A DNA stretch of 55,024 bases, from assembly GCA_017508485.1 (NCBI GenBank), contig JAFVYV010000008.1, forward strand, positions 1 to 55,024, in the 5' to 3' direction. This document shows positions 28,001 through 36,023 of this stretch, piece by piece. Both the position numbers and the translations under genes were made by a program. Below the pieces are notes generated by a model. The model did no database searches and had not been told where the DNA came from. It saw only the letters and a program-made list of their open reading frames with translations. This DNA comes from Clostridia bacterium (GTDB lineage Bacteria > Bacillota > Clostridia > Christensenellales > Borkfalkiaceae). How positions within the stretch are numbered: position 1 is the stretch's first letter; every line of letters starts with the position of its first letter.

Positions 28001-29361
28001 TTAAATAATAAAGAATCATCTTCTTCATAACTAACGTTAGAGAATCCTATTTTATAATCATTTTCATTAACGTCAAAATAAGCCTTATCTACTAAAATTT
28101 CTTCAGGTTCTAAAGGGTCAACGACTTCTTTAAAATCTATTGCAAACTCTTTTATTTCAATCCCTGAAGATTCTGCCAAATAGGTGTGAAAAATTATATT
28201 GTTTTGAGTTCCAGAACTTGACGTGGTAAAAGAACCGGAAATAGTTTTCCACTCCCTCCAATTTTCACCAAAATCAATTGTTTTACTTGTTGAATTAACA
28301 GTAACGTTATCACTTTCACTAAACAATTTATGCAAAGAAACATCCGTACTAGATACGTTTGCAATTCTTAAAAACATAAATTTTGAATTTGTAAAAGATA
28401 TCGTTTGACTGTTTGGTCTTATTTTTAATCTAAAATAATAGGTCGTACTATTTTCTAAAGCACTATGTAAATATGCTCTCCAAGAAATCGTACCTGTTCC
28501 TTTTGATACTAAAGATAAATATCTACTATCTAAATCTCCAACAGTTTCTTCCTTTACTTTAAAATCTTGTCTTGATGTATACAAACTAAACAAACTACTA
28601 AAACCACCACCTATCTTAGTTTCATCAGTAGTCCAAGTTAGTTGTGTATCAGTATTGTTAGCACCTATATCATAGCCGTTTTGACTGTCGGTAATAGCAA
28701 CTTTTGTTAAGTCAAAAGATTCATAACTTGGTTTATTTTCTATAATCAAAACTTCTTGAACGGTAAGGTTTTTTATATCAAAATAATTGTTTTCCGTATA
28801 AACAAAAAGGCCTAATTCCTTTGTTGTACTTGATGCAACAACAGATTTTTTAACCACTTTAAAGGTATCACTCACTTCGCTTCTTAAAGAAACGTCACTA
28901 GTTCTACCACCTATTCTATAAAATAACCCGTCTCTTAAATCACCGTTTGCATCATTATTAGTATCTTTATCAAAATCGGTAAAACCATTTTGAACTCTAA
29001 TTTCTATGCTTATGATATAAGTGTTTCCTGCTACGAATTCATTATTAAAAATGAACTGAACTGCGCCATACGAAGTAGCATTAGTTCCTTTAAGGCGAAG
29101 AAATTTGCCGTCAACTTCATCTTCTTCAACGGTTAAAGAATAACCACTTTTTGTGGTTCTATTTTGAACGTAGTCAACGCCAAAGTTTGTTTCGTTAGAA
29201 TCAACGCACATTTTAGTAAATGGTGTAGACGTTCCGTCAAAGTCAACGACAACGCTTTCACTATCTAAAGCAACAGCTGAAAAAGAAAAAATATTACCAA
29301 CAAATAGCGTTGTTGATAATACAAATAGTATACTAAACAATAAAATTAGTTTTTTTCGCAT
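25042..29361 (-). CDS. Very large secreted protein: carbohydrate-binding-like modules, Listeria-Bacteroides repeat and DUF4185-type domain
   Basis: A 1439-residue exported protein. A Sec signal peptide (RKKLILLFSILFVLSTTLF, cleavage near AVA) is followed by three beta-rich stretches (about residues 35-560) that resemble CBM-like modules. Near residue 600 is a Listeria-Bacteroides type repeat with GYEFIGWYNN. The C-terminal region (about 975-1435) resembles DUF4185, a beta-propeller-like fold with GIPIYDADRDVMYFMFGDGF, STGGIVLNGTIYIFFTSSG and STDGGLTWESVTDLTW (an Asp-box-like SxDGGxTW). There is no LPXTG, SLH or C-terminal membrane segment, so it is probably released or held non-covalently. 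The start follows AGGAGA. It is monocistronic. The substrate is unknown; glycan binding or hydrolysis is only a guess from the folds. Confidence 0.75.
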   Translation of the reverse strand: MRKKLILLFSILFVLSTTLFVGNIFSFSAVALDSESVVVDFDGTSTPFTKMCVDSNETNFGVDYVQNRTTKSGYSLTVEEDEVDGKFLRLKGTNATSYGAVQFIFNNEFVAGNTYIISIEIRVQNGFTDFDKDTNNDANGDLRDGLFYRIGGRTSDVSLRSEVSDTFKVVKKSVVASSTTKELGLFVYTENNYFDIKNLTVQEVLIIENKPSYESFDLTKVAITDSQNGYDIGANNTDTQLTWTTDETKIGGGFSSLFSLYTSRQDFKVKEETVGDLDSRYLSLVSKGTGTISWRAYLHSALENSTTYYFRLKIRPNSQTISFTNSKFMFLRIANVSSTDVSLHKLFSESDNVTVNSTSKTIDFGENWREWKTISGSFTTSSSGTQNNIIFHTYLAESSGIEIKEFAIDFKEVVDPLEPEEILVDKAYFDVNENDYKIGFSNVSYEEDDSLLFNGVKSVEVSSQSEDGVYVNKENALLLEHMSDGNISLKMTFNDIIDFNYYYLVGINLKINNLSEKVLLNFVSSDGLILKSQEIEINEVNNFVSLQLDEISFLQNGGFIELVCTGIVGNAVEIKSITITKGDKVFIPVDSFCYYVEDTLYATSDNLNTLFDAVPYAKEGYEFIGWYNNTHGLFKESADLTNIEIYDGNFYASYVKLDMVKGASIFISDNNISGLQFRTKFDVVNMDVMQNLEFYTMIMPNDKLDEEFILDNYTIGEDLMNLRGRSIYESEDGSYTYFRGNIVNIRSYNYAREFSGRGYVTVKYNDASAKNIYADFNNIENTRSVYKVALAAFADRTNVELETYFNADDNGYYSRFTDEELLSIKKYIDGVVNLTLNDKIAVANPYYNKEGFNNYTAPYTVSIDMGGIVELMSVDSNWSFYTMSGAENDTKYYRASILVNGRRITPSTTIEGYSIPSSAINSIDEAFTLKMPIYSSINHGSSVQTSIVTGWQEYYNKTVVKNGVEYTYNGLMGFESSNSALCKAVNLGSTDLGIPIYDADRDVMYFMFGDGFNGHGHGSSSYWVKHEENRRWVNMPMAKMDDGFTFEEIEQNQDELIFDAFLTGTDDGSNGPNTLKDGHWFTKEQALAGETSQIASPAMRSTSGSKDTDKETSRISTGGIVLNGTIYIFFTSSGSLFDSVDVDESADDVANGGRHFSTCVKSTDGGLTWESVTDLTWTAYPSSSTTYVTAYENLTGLTAQEIDEHVAFHFTQMTPVQDYTGDYVYFYGQAQYGSDNVYMARVLKSRFEDFNAYEYFAGRDDSNNALWTSDPAQAEYIIGLKEDTAYGDGRCRNISVAYNAGLGKWMFVYYSAGSTSEQGDNAIHVRLADTIDGVYTYPLDDLIWFSKGNCYSKFLNWISSQESYTKDLIYTDENGVEYSMIGSYTEACGTNYIKGVNQFYGGYVSSKWISEDGKTFYFMMSQYNDCYNSSLVKVTLNVN

Positions 29362-29413
29362 CTGGTCTCCTAAAAACAAACAAAATATATAAAATGAGTT
29401 TTCTTGCTTGTAA

Positions 29414-29461
29414 ATTGTACCACATATTCTCTAAAATAGCAACCAGTTTAGTCGCTAAACT
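29414..29461 (-). promoter_or_regulatory. Promoter and operator-like palindrome of the DUF4185 exoprotein gene
   Basis: -35 TTGCTA (29437-29442) and -10 TACAAT (29414-29419) are 17 bases apart. Just upstream of the -35, 29445-29461 is a perfect inverted repeat AGTTTAG-CGA-CTAAACT, a plausible binding site for a dimeric regulator. On the minus strand no T run follows it, so it does not look like a terminator. Confidence 0.6.
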
Positions 29462-29492
29462 ATTTTTTAATAATTTATATATCTTGAAGTTT

Positions 29493-30245
29493 TTAGTTAT
29501 TCTTATTAAATCTTTTTAATAGTTTATCCATTTTTTTGTTTATTTTATCGGCATTTTTTAGCGCCATAATAAATAAAACGATTATTATAACCAAAAGAGT
29601 GCCAAGTAGATATAGTCCCCAACCTTTTAACGGAATTATTTCCCCTGATGCGAATAAAAGAGTTCCACCTATTGTGGTTGCCCTTGTTATTCCTTGCATT
29701 AATAAAAATTCTAAAAAAGTTATCGGTAGTACCCCTGCAAGTGAACAAAGTAAGTCGTCAGGAAAAAGTGGTAATAAAAACATAAAAAACAATAATACCT
29801 TCTCTTTTCCCTTTAACTTTTTTATCCACCTATTTGCTTCTTCTTTGCTACCTGCAAGCCAGTTTATAAAAGGTCTTCCTATCCACCTACCTAAAAAGTA
29901 TGCCAAAATTCCCCCTATAAACATACCTATATAAGAATACAAAAAAGAAAGCCAAAAGCCGAACAAATAGTTACCTACAAGTATAGTAACCGTGCCTGGT
30001 ATAGGAATAAAAGTTACTTGTAAAAAGGAAATTAATATAAAAACAAGTGGCGCTACAACCCCTGTTTTTTCTATTTTTGATTGAAGTTCTTCTTTACTTA
30101 TTTTAGTCCAACCAAGTAAATGAAAAATTAAATATATTATTCCTAAAAATACAATTATGCTTAAAACAGATATTGCTATCTTTTTTAAAGTGGTTTTCTT
30201 GTCTTGCATACTGATATTATTGACTTTATTTTTCTTTTTAGTCAT
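29493..30245 (-). CDS. TVP38/TMEM64 family membrane protein (VTT/DedA superfamily)
   Basis: A polytopic inner-membrane protein of about 250 residues with roughly six hydrophobic segments. The VTT signature lies in the middle (IPIPGTVTILVGNYLFGFW, then GGILAYFLGRWIGRPFINWLAG), followed by FPDDLLCSLAGVLPITFLEF. VTT/DedA-family proteins are linked to lipid scrambling and envelope integrity, though the role here is not known. The start is uncertain: ATG at 30245 overlaps the terminator of the preceding gene, ATG at 30209 is an alternative, and neither has a clear Shine-Dalgarno site. Confidence 0.8.
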   Translation of the reverse strand: MTKKKNKVNNISMQDKKTTLKKIAISVLSIIVFLGIIYLIFHLLGWTKISKEELQSKIEKTGVVAPLVFILISFLQVTFIPIPGTVTILVGNYLFGFWLSFLYSYIGMFIGGILAYFLGRWIGRPFINWLAGSKEEANRWIKKLKGKEKVLLFFMFLLPLFPDDLLCSLAGVLPITFLEFLLMQGITRATTIGGTLLFASGEIIPLKGWGLYLLGTLLVIIIVLFIMALKNADKINKKMDKLLKRFNKNN

Positions 30246-30256
30246 TAATTTAAAAA

Positions 30257-30292
30257 CAAAAAAGCCCAACTTTGCGTTAGGCTTTTAATTTT
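30257..30292 (-). terminator. Terminator of the AGCS symporter gene
   Basis: Hairpin AAAGCCTAAC / GTTGGGCTTT with loop GCAAA and a T run on the minus strand. The T run stops just short of the TVP38 start codon. Confidence 0.8.
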
Positions 30293-30299
30293 AATTTGT

Positions 30300-31832
30300 T
30301 TAGTTCATACCGTTTTCAATATCTTTAATAAATTCTTCGTTTTGTTCTTCATCTGCTGAAAGCATTGGCTTAACTTGTAAACCCTTCTTTCTATCGTAGT
30401 AGTTTTTAGTTAACTTAACAATTGTTCCGCTAAGTAGAATTACTGCGATTAAGTTTGGAAGAGCCATTAAACCGTTGAAGGTATCGTCAATTGCCCAAAT
30501 AAGTTCACCGTGAATAACTGCTGATGCAACGATTAAAAGAACGAAGATAATTTTGAAGATAAGAATACTTATCTTTTGACCTTTTTCTTTTAAACCTTGG
30601 AAACAGTATTCCGTTGCCTTTTCACCATAATATGACCAAGCAATAATAGTAGTGAAAGCAAATAATGGTAAAATTGTACAGAAACATACCGTACCAAACG
30701 TACCAAAGTTAGTTGTAAAGGTTGATAACGCAAGAGCAGTATCTATACCACTTTCACCAGCTTGAACCTTAGCCATTGATTCAAATAATGCACCGTTTGA
30801 AATGTTTGTTGTTAATACAACTAAAGCAGTAATTGTACAAATTACGAAAGTATCAAGGAATACTTCAAACACACCCCATAAACCTTGTTTAACAGGTTCA
30901 CGAGTTTCAGATGCGCTGTGTGCGATAACTGAAGAACCAAGACCTGCTTCGTTTGAGAAAACACCTCTTGCCATACCTTTTTGAATAACTTGTGCAAATG
31001 CATAACCAGCAATACCACCAACGGCTGCTTTATAACCAAAAATATTTTTGAAGATTAAAGAAAATGCTTCAGGAATAGCAGTAACGTTCATAAAGATACC
31101 AGTAATTGATAGCGCTAAGAAAATTATAGTCATAAATGGAACAAGTATTGATGCAACCTTACCAATTCTTTTGATACCACCGATAATAACTAATGCAGTA
31201 ATAACGGCAACTACAATACCTATAATAAGTTTAACCATAGTTGGGTCCATAGTAGTATTTAATGAACCTGCAATAGTTGATGAAATTTTGTTCGTTTGAA
31301 CACCACTCATACCAACTGCTGCTATCATACAGAATACTGCGGCAATATAGCCAAGCCATTTCCAACCTAAGCCCCTGTCAATATACCAGAAAGCACCACC
31401 AGAGAAGTTGCCTTTCTTATCCTTCTTTCTATAGTATAAACCTAAAACGTTTTCGCCATAGTTAGTAACCATACCAAAGAAAGCAGAAATCCACATCCAG
31501 AAAACTGCACCAGGTCCACCAGTTAAAATAGCAGACGTTGTACCGATAATGTTACCAGTACCTACCGTACCTGAAATTGCTGAACAGAAAGCTTCAAATT
31601 GTGAAATTGAGTTTTCCTTCTTTTCTTTCTTTTGTTTTTTACCAATTGACTTTATCGTAGGAACGATTGTTGACCTAACAGAGTCACCAAACTTTCTTAC
31701 TTGAAGCACTTTTGTTCTAATAGTTAAAAGTAAGCCTGTACCTAAAATAAGGATAATCATAGGCCAACCCCAAACTACACCATTTACCGCGTTATTAACC
31801 TTTTCAATAACCGCAATAATCTTGTCCCACAT
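30300..31832 (-). CDS. Sodium:alanine/glycine symporter, AGCS family
   Basis: A sodium-coupled amino acid importer of about 510 residues with around ten transmembrane helices. Family features are GWPMIILILGTGLLLTIRT near the N-terminus, the conserved FCSAISGTVGTGNIIGTTSA near residue 80, MWISAFFGMVTNYGENVLG near 115 and GVFSNEAGLGSS near 290. The ATG at 31832 follows AGGAGA; the longer frame lies in the riboswitch leader. A tandem glycine riboswitch and terminator precede it, so glycine (or alanine) is the likely substrate and regulator. Confidence 0.93.
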   Translation of the reverse strand: MWDKIIAVIEKVNNAVNGVVWGWPMIILILGTGLLLTIRTKVLQVRKFGDSVRSTIVPTIKSIGKKQKKEKKENSISQFEAFCSAISGTVGTGNIIGTTSAILTGGPGAVFWMWISAFFGMVTNYGENVLGLYYRKKDKKGNFSGGAFWYIDRGLGWKWLGYIAAVFCMIAAVGMSGVQTNKISSTIAGSLNTTMDPTMVKLIIGIVVAVITALVIIGGIKRIGKVASILVPFMTIIFLALSITGIFMNVTAIPEAFSLIFKNIFGYKAAVGGIAGYAFAQVIQKGMARGVFSNEAGLGSSVIAHSASETREPVKQGLWGVFEVFLDTFVICTITALVVLTTNISNGALFESMAKVQAGESGIDTALALSTFTTNFGTFGTVCFCTILPLFAFTTIIAWSYYGEKATEYCFQGLKEKGQKISILIFKIIFVLLIVASAVIHGELIWAIDDTFNGLMALPNLIAVILLSGTIVKLTKNYYDRKKGLQVKPMLSADEEQNEEFIKDIENGMN

Positions 31833-31854
31833 ATTAAATTCTCCTTTAGTAAAT

Positions 31855-31888
31855 TTAATAAAAAAAGAGCTAAACAATAAGTTTAACT
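31855..31888 (-). terminator. Terminator in the glycine riboswitch expression platform
   Basis: Minus-strand hairpin AGTTAAAC / GTTTAGCT with loop TTATT, followed by CTTTTTTT. The 3' strand TAGCTC can alternatively pair with GAGCTA at the 3' end of aptamer 2 (31945-31950), giving a plausible antiterminator. Confidence 0.75.
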
Positions 31889-31944
31889 CCGCGCACAGTA
31901 CAATACTCGCCACGTTTTACGAAAACGCAACAAATATTAAAACA

Positions 31945-32109
31945 TAGCTCCGTCCTTTTGCCTGAGAGATTTTCGTTTAATAAAAACGCATTGCCCCTTC
32001 GGCAGCCTTAATGACTTCTCCGGAGTGCTATCAAAATACAGTTCCTGTTTTATAAAAAACACCTGAGAGTGTTACTCCTTCGGTCATTCCTTTAGGGAAT
32101 ATCTCCTGC
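31945..32109 (-). promoter_or_regulatory. Tandem glycine riboswitch upstream of the AGCS symporter
   Basis: Two glycine aptamers on the minus strand. Aptamer 1 (about 32039-32109) has AGGAGAT, GACCGAAGGAGTAA and CTCTCAGGT. Aptamer 2 (about 31945-32031) has CCGGAGAAGTC, GCCGAAGGGGCAA, ATCTCTCAGGCAAAAGGAC and GGAGCTA. These match the glycine riboswitch consensus, including the short linker between aptamers. With the terminator at 31855-31888 it accounts for the 367-base gap upstream of the symporter. Confidence 0.92.
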
Positions 32110-32141
32110 ATTTATCAAATAGCTCTTATTTATTTTTTAAC

Positions 32142-32170
32142 ATTATACAACTTTATACAAAAAAAGACAA
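32142..32170 (-). promoter_or_regulatory. Sigma-A promoter of the glycine riboswitch transcript
   Basis: -35 TTGTCT (32165-32170), 17-base spacer, -10 TATAAT (32142-32147). Confidence 0.75.
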
Positions 32171-32172
32171 AC

Positions 32173-32203
32173 AAAAAAAGGCTGTTTTTCAAGCCTTTTT
32201 CAA
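32173..32203 (-). terminator. Terminator of the P-loop ATPase gene
   Basis: Hairpin AAAAAGGCT / AGCCTTTTT followed by T residues on the minus strand, right at the stop codon of the ATPase gene. Confidence 0.7.
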
Positions 32204-33222
32204 GTTTTTTTAATTTTTTCTTCTATTTCTTTAATAGTTTCAGTTTGTAAATTGTTAAGTCTATCAAAATTCATATTTTTAATATAAAACTTTTCAACTG
32301 CTAAATGCGCTTTTTTTGCCTTTTCTAAATAATATTTTGCCTTTTTTATAAAAAATGCAATTTGTTTTTCATTTTGCTCTATAAGTTTTCTTTTTTCATC
32401 AATAGGCTCAACGTACACTTTTTCTTTTATTAAAACGTCTATGCTTTCTATATACAAACTTTCTATTAAAGAACTATCTAAAACATCGCAAAAAACGGTA
32501 ACGTCAACCCCTAAGTTTAATAACTTTTTCAAAAGAACTTTTAAGGTTAATTGATTTTGCGCTTTATTCCCTTCAATATAAACTATTTCTTTATAATCAT
32601 TTTCCCTTTCAAAAGAATTATCTTCTACTCCTATTGATTTTGAAAAAAGTTTTCTTTCCCTACCCTTTTTTACGCCAAAATCAAGTCCTTTTAACTTCAA
32701 ACTTGCAATAAGTTGTTCCGTTTTAATTATAACTTCTTTATCATTTACTTCACTTACAAGCGTTTTGTTGTTTAAATCATATAACACACCTGCACCGTTT
32801 ATATATTGATTAGCAATTTTATAATAATTTTTCTTTTTACTTAAGTTCTTTTCAATTTCCGTTTTGTTTTTTATAATATTTTCGCTAATAAAGTCGCCTA
32901 CGTTTAATATTTTGCCATTTACCCCTACCATAGAAACTTCCATAACGTGTGGATTAGTTCCATCTACTATTGCAATATTATAATCTTTAAGCCTTACACC
33001 GTCTAAACTATTTTTATCAAACGAACAATGAAAATACTCAATATTTAGTCCTTTGTTATAAAAATATTCCCCTACTTTTTTAATAAAAGTGCTCTTCCCT
33101 GTACCCGCACCACCTTTAAGCACGTAGGTAAAGCCACTAAACCTATCATCTATTATATTGTCTGAAAAATTCACAAATCCATCTTTAGTGTTTGATGCAA
33201 AAAAATAACGTTTAATTTCCAT
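32200..33222 (-). CDS. P-loop ATPase of the spore-former-associated PRK06851-like type
   Basis: A 340-residue protein. It opens RYFFASNTKDGFVNF, then FTYVLKGGAGTGKSTFIKKVG with Walker A GGAGTGKS near residue 37. EYFHCSFDKNSLDGV near 62 and IAIVDGTNPHVMEVS near 83 follow. These words match a family of ATPases I associate mainly with endospore-forming Bacillota and whose function is not established. The C-terminal part (about 265-335) is lysine-rich and predicted helical or coiled coil. It is divergent from dpaA-dpaB across a 56-base gap, suggesting a sporulation context. The name rests on recalled pattern, not a search. Confidence 0.7.
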   Translation of the reverse strand: MEIKRYFFASNTKDGFVNFSDNIIDDRFSGFTYVLKGGAGTGKSTFIKKVGEYFYNKGLNIEYFHCSFDKNSLDGVRLKDYNIAIVDGTNPHVMEVSMVGVNGKILNVGDFISENIIKNKTEIEKNLSKKKNYYKIANQYINGAGVLYDLNNKTLVSEVNDKEVIIKTEQLIASLKLKGLDFGVKKGRERKLFSKSIGVEDNSFERENDYKEIVYIEGNKAQNQLTLKVLLKKLLNLGVDVTVFCDVLDSSLIESLYIESIDVLIKEKVYVEPIDEKRKLIEQNEKQIAFFIKKAKYYLEKAKKAHLAVEKFYIKNMNFDRLNNLQTETIKEIEEKIKKT

Positions 33223-33278
33223 TTTTGTTTTCCTTTTTTGTTTTTCACATATTTTTATTTACCTTTATATAATATTGT

Positions 33279-34052
33279 ATGAGAAATTTATTTGATTATT
33301 TCATTGATTTAAGTGATAAAAGAACTGAACTTATAAAAGAGTATTTAATTTCTAAAGGCGAAAGGGTTTTTCCGTACGAAAAAGGAATTAAAGCAAATAA
33401 AAATAGTGTTTTTATATTTCCCCCTGCTAAAAAATTTTTAGTTAATGAAGTTGTCGCTTTACCTAACGATATTATTCTTTTTGCAGGGAACGTAACAAAT
33501 GAAGTTAAAAATTTGTTTAACCAAAAAAATATAACCTACTACAACTTTTTAGAAGATGAAGATTTTACTTACAAAAACGCAATTTTGACGGCAGAAGGCA
33601 CACTTTCTATTATTCTTTCAAAAAGTAATAAGTCTATTTTTGATAAAGAAATTTTGATTTTAGGGTTTGGTAGAATAGGTAAAGCCCTTGCCCTTTTCCT
33701 TTCAAAACTTGGCGTAAAATTTAGCGTTGCCACCTTTAATAAAAAAGAATTTGACGATAGTATTATTTATACTGAAGATAGATTTTTTGAAAAAGATTTT
33801 GTAAAAGTAATAGAAAAATACGAAGTTATAGTTAACACTATACCTAAAGAGATTTTTAGTTTTGAAGATATTAAAAAAATAAACAAAGACACTCTTTTTA
33901 TTGAACTTGCGTCTATACCTTGTATCAATGAAAGTTTAGAAAAAAATTTTATTTATGAACACGCACGTAGTTTGCCACAAAAAACTACACTTATTAGTGC
34001 TACTAACATCATCATCTATCAACTGGAGAAAAAATTATGGAAAACACGGTAA
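33279..34052 (+). CDS. dpaA: Dipicolinate synthase subunit A
   Basis: With DpaB it converts the HTPA-derived precursor to dipicolinic acid in the sporulating mother cell. 257 residues (Bacillus DpaA is nearer 300). An N-terminal DpaA domain (about residues 1-115, starting LSDKRTELIKEYLISKGERV) is followed by a Rossmann domain with ILGFGRIGKALALFLSKLG near 128, VIVNTIPKEIF near 186 and a C-terminal ARSLPQKTTLISATNII. There is no Shine-Dalgarno site before the ATG, and a TATAAT lies only five bases upstream. The 3' end overlaps dpaB by 16 bases, supporting coupling. Confidence 0.85.
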   Translation: MRNLFDYFIDLSDKRTELIKEYLISKGERVFPYEKGIKANKNSVFIFPPAKKFLVNEVVALPNDIILFAGNVTNEVKNLFNQKNITYYNFLEDEDFTYKNAILTAEGTLSIILSKSNKSIFDKEILILGFGRIGKALALFLSKLGVKFSVATFNKKEFDDSIIYTEDRFFEKDFVKVIEKYEVIVNTIPKEIFSFEDIKKINKDTLFIELASIPCINESLEKNFIYEHARSLPQKTTLISATNIIIYQLEKKLWKTR

Positions 34053-34621
34053 TTAAAAAAATTGGCGTTGGAATAACAGGCTCTTTTTGTACGCACGACA
34101 AAATACTTAACGAAATTGAAAAACTTATAAGCAAAGGATATGAAGTTTTACCAATTATAACTGATGCCGTTAAAAATACGGATACAAGATTTGGTACTGC
34201 AAAAGATTTTATTAATAAATTAGAAAAAATTACAGCAAACAAAGTTGTTGATAATATTGTAAAAGCAGAACCTATAGGACCAAAAAACCTTATAGATATA
34301 CTTTTAATTGCCCCTTGTACTGGAAACACGCTTTCAAAACTTGCAAACGCTATAACGGATAACGCCGTGCTTATGACTGCTAAAGCACACGTTAGAAACA
34401 ATAAACCACTTGTTGTTGGAATTTCAAGCAACGATAATTTAGGGCTTAATTTTAACAACCTTGCAAAACTACTAAATAGCAAAAACGTTTATTTTGTTCC
34501 TTTTGGGCAAGACGACCCTACAAATAAACCAAAGTCGTTAATTTGCAACTGGAATTTAATTGAAGAAACTTTGCTTTCTGCTATGAATAAAGTTCAACTA
34601 CAACCTTTGTTTTTAAAATAA
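34037..34621 (+). CDS. dpaB: Dipicolinate synthase subunit B
   Basis: Flavoprotein-fold (UbiX/PpcDC-like) subunit of dipicolinate synthase, 194 residues. It has the DpaB pattern: KKIGVGITGSFCTHDKILNE at the start, KGYEVLPIITDAVKNTDTRFG near 33, LLIAPCTGNTLSKLANAITD near 90, and PLVVGISSNDNLGLN with VPFGQDDPTNKPKSL in the C-terminal part. The start is set by CTGGAG about eight bases upstream inside dpaA. Together with dpaA this is strong evidence that the organism makes endospores. Confidence 0.93.
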   Translation: MENTVIKKIGVGITGSFCTHDKILNEIEKLISKGYEVLPIITDAVKNTDTRFGTAKDFINKLEKITANKVVDNIVKAEPIGPKNLIDILLIAPCTGNTLSKLANAITDNAVLMTAKAHVRNNKPLVVGISSNDNLGLNFNNLAKLLNSKNVYFVPFGQDDPTNKPKSLICNWNLIEETLLSAMNKVQLQPLFLK

Positions 34622-34652
34622 AAAAACGGTAGAATTTTCTACCGTTTTTAGT
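34621..34652. terminator. Bidirectional terminator between dpaB and UPF0210 gene
   Basis: Hairpin AAAACGGTAGAA / TTCTACCGTTTT flanked by A and T runs, serving the convergent dpaB and UPF0210 transcripts. Confidence 0.85.
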
Positions 34653-34659
34653 TTTTTAA

Positions 34660-36012
34660 TTAGTTTTTGTTACTGTGAATAGGTGCAGGAATTCTTCCAC
34701 CACGAGAAATAAATTTTTCTGCACTTTCATTACTTGTTTTAATGATAGGCGCAAAACCTAAAAGACCACCAAATTCTGCTTCTTCGCCGTCCTTTTTGTT
34801 ATATACAGGAACAACTCTTACAGCAGTTGTTTTATTGTTTACAACGCCAATTGAGGCTTCATCTGCGATAATTGCAGAGATTGTTGATGCAGGTGTGTCC
34901 CCTGCGATTGCTATCATATCCAAACCAACGCTACAAACTGCAGTCATTGCTTCTAACTTATCAAGTGATAAAGAACCCTTTCTAACGGCTTCTATCATAC
35001 CGATATCTTCACTTACCGGAATAAACGCACCAGAAAGACCACCGATATGGCTACTTGCCATTACGCCACCCTTTTTAACTGCATCGTTAAGAAGAGCAAG
35101 ACAAGCCGTTGTTCCGTGACAACCTACTGAAGATAAGCCCATTTCTTCTAAAATATGAGCAACGCTATCCCCTCTAACTGGAGTAGGTGCTAAAGATAGG
35201 TCAACGATACCAAAAGTTGCGCCTAATTCTTCGGCTGCTTCCCTTGCAACTAATTCGCCAACTCTTGTAATCTTAAACGCAGTTTGCTTAACAACTTCTG
35301 CAACAACAGTACAGTCACCGTCTTTTACACGTTCAAGCGCACACTTTACAACACCTGGCCCACTAATACCAACGTTGATGATTGCATCGCCTTCACCTAC
35401 ACCGTTAAACGAGCCTGCCATAAATGGATTGTCTTCAACTGCGTTAGCAAATACTACAAGTTTTGCACAACCTATACTGTCTCTATCTTTTGTGATTTCT
35501 GCCGTTTTCTTTACGATTTCACCCATAAGTTTTACGGCGTCCATATTTATACCTGCTCTTGTTGAGCCTATGTTAACTGATGAACAAACTCTATCAGTCG
35601 TACTTAAAACGTAAGGAATTGTATCAATAAATTCCCTTTCCCTTTCGGTCATACCCTTTTGAACTAATGCTGAATATCCACCAACAAAGTCAATACCAAT
35701 TTCTTTTGCGGCCTTATCAAGCGCACGGGCAATTTCAATATAACCACCTGAAGATGCACCAATTAAACTAACAGGTGTAACTGATACTCTTTTATTAACG
35801 ATAGGAATACCATACTTTTCAGCAATTTTATCCCCTACTATTTTTAATCTACCCGCTCTTTTCATTACCTTATCGTAAACTTTTTGAGCAGTTAGTTCTT
35901 TATCTTCCGTAATACAATCAAATAAAGATAAATGCATTGTTATCGTACGAATATCCAAATGTTGTTCTTTTATCATTTGAATAGTTTGTACTATTTCGTT
36001 CATATTAAGCAT
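34660..36012 (-). CDS. UPF0210 (PFL-like, DUF711) family protein
   Basis: A conserved 450-residue cytoplasmic protein of unknown function, distantly related to pyruvate formate-lyase folds. Recognisable words are [21 protein letters not shown] at the N-terminus, [13 protein letters not shown] near 127, [20 protein letters not shown] near 153 and [22 protein letters not shown] near 295. It follows the UPF0237 ACT-domain gene by 11 bases. The two are a conserved pair in Bacillota, presumably an enzyme-like protein and an amino-acid sensing partner. The start has AGGAGA eight bases upstream. Confidence 0.9.
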   Translation of the reverse strand: MLNMNEIVQTIQMIKEQHLDIRTITMHLSLFDCITEDKELTAQKVYDKVMKRAGRLKIVGDKIAEKYGIPIVNKRVSVTPVSLIGASSGGYIEIARALDKAAKEIGIDFVGGYSALVQKGMTEREREFIDTIPYVLSTTDRVCSSVNIGSTRAGINMDAVKLMGEIVKKTAEITKDRDSIGCAKLVVFANAVEDNPFMAGSFNGVGEGDAIINVGISGPGVVKCALERVKDGDCTVVAEVVKQTAFKITRVGELVAREAAEELGATFGIVDLSLAPTPVRGDSVAHILEEMGLSSVGCHGTTACLALLNDAVKKGGVMASSHIGGLSGAFIPVSEDIGMIEAVRKGSLSLDKLEAMTAVCSVGLDMIAIAGDTPASTISAIIADEASIGVVNNKTTAVRVVPVYNKKDGEEAEFGGLLGFAPIIKTSNESAEKFISRGGRIPAPIHSNKN

Positions 36013-36023
36013 TTTTATTTCTC

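Noticed and set aside
29445..29461. Terminator of the TVP38 gene
   Set aside because: No T run follows the palindrome on the minus strand; it abuts the -35 box of the next gene, so it looks more like an operator.
34012..34482. A 156-codon minus-strand frame opposite dpaB
   Set aside because: Antisense to a well-supported gene and without family features.
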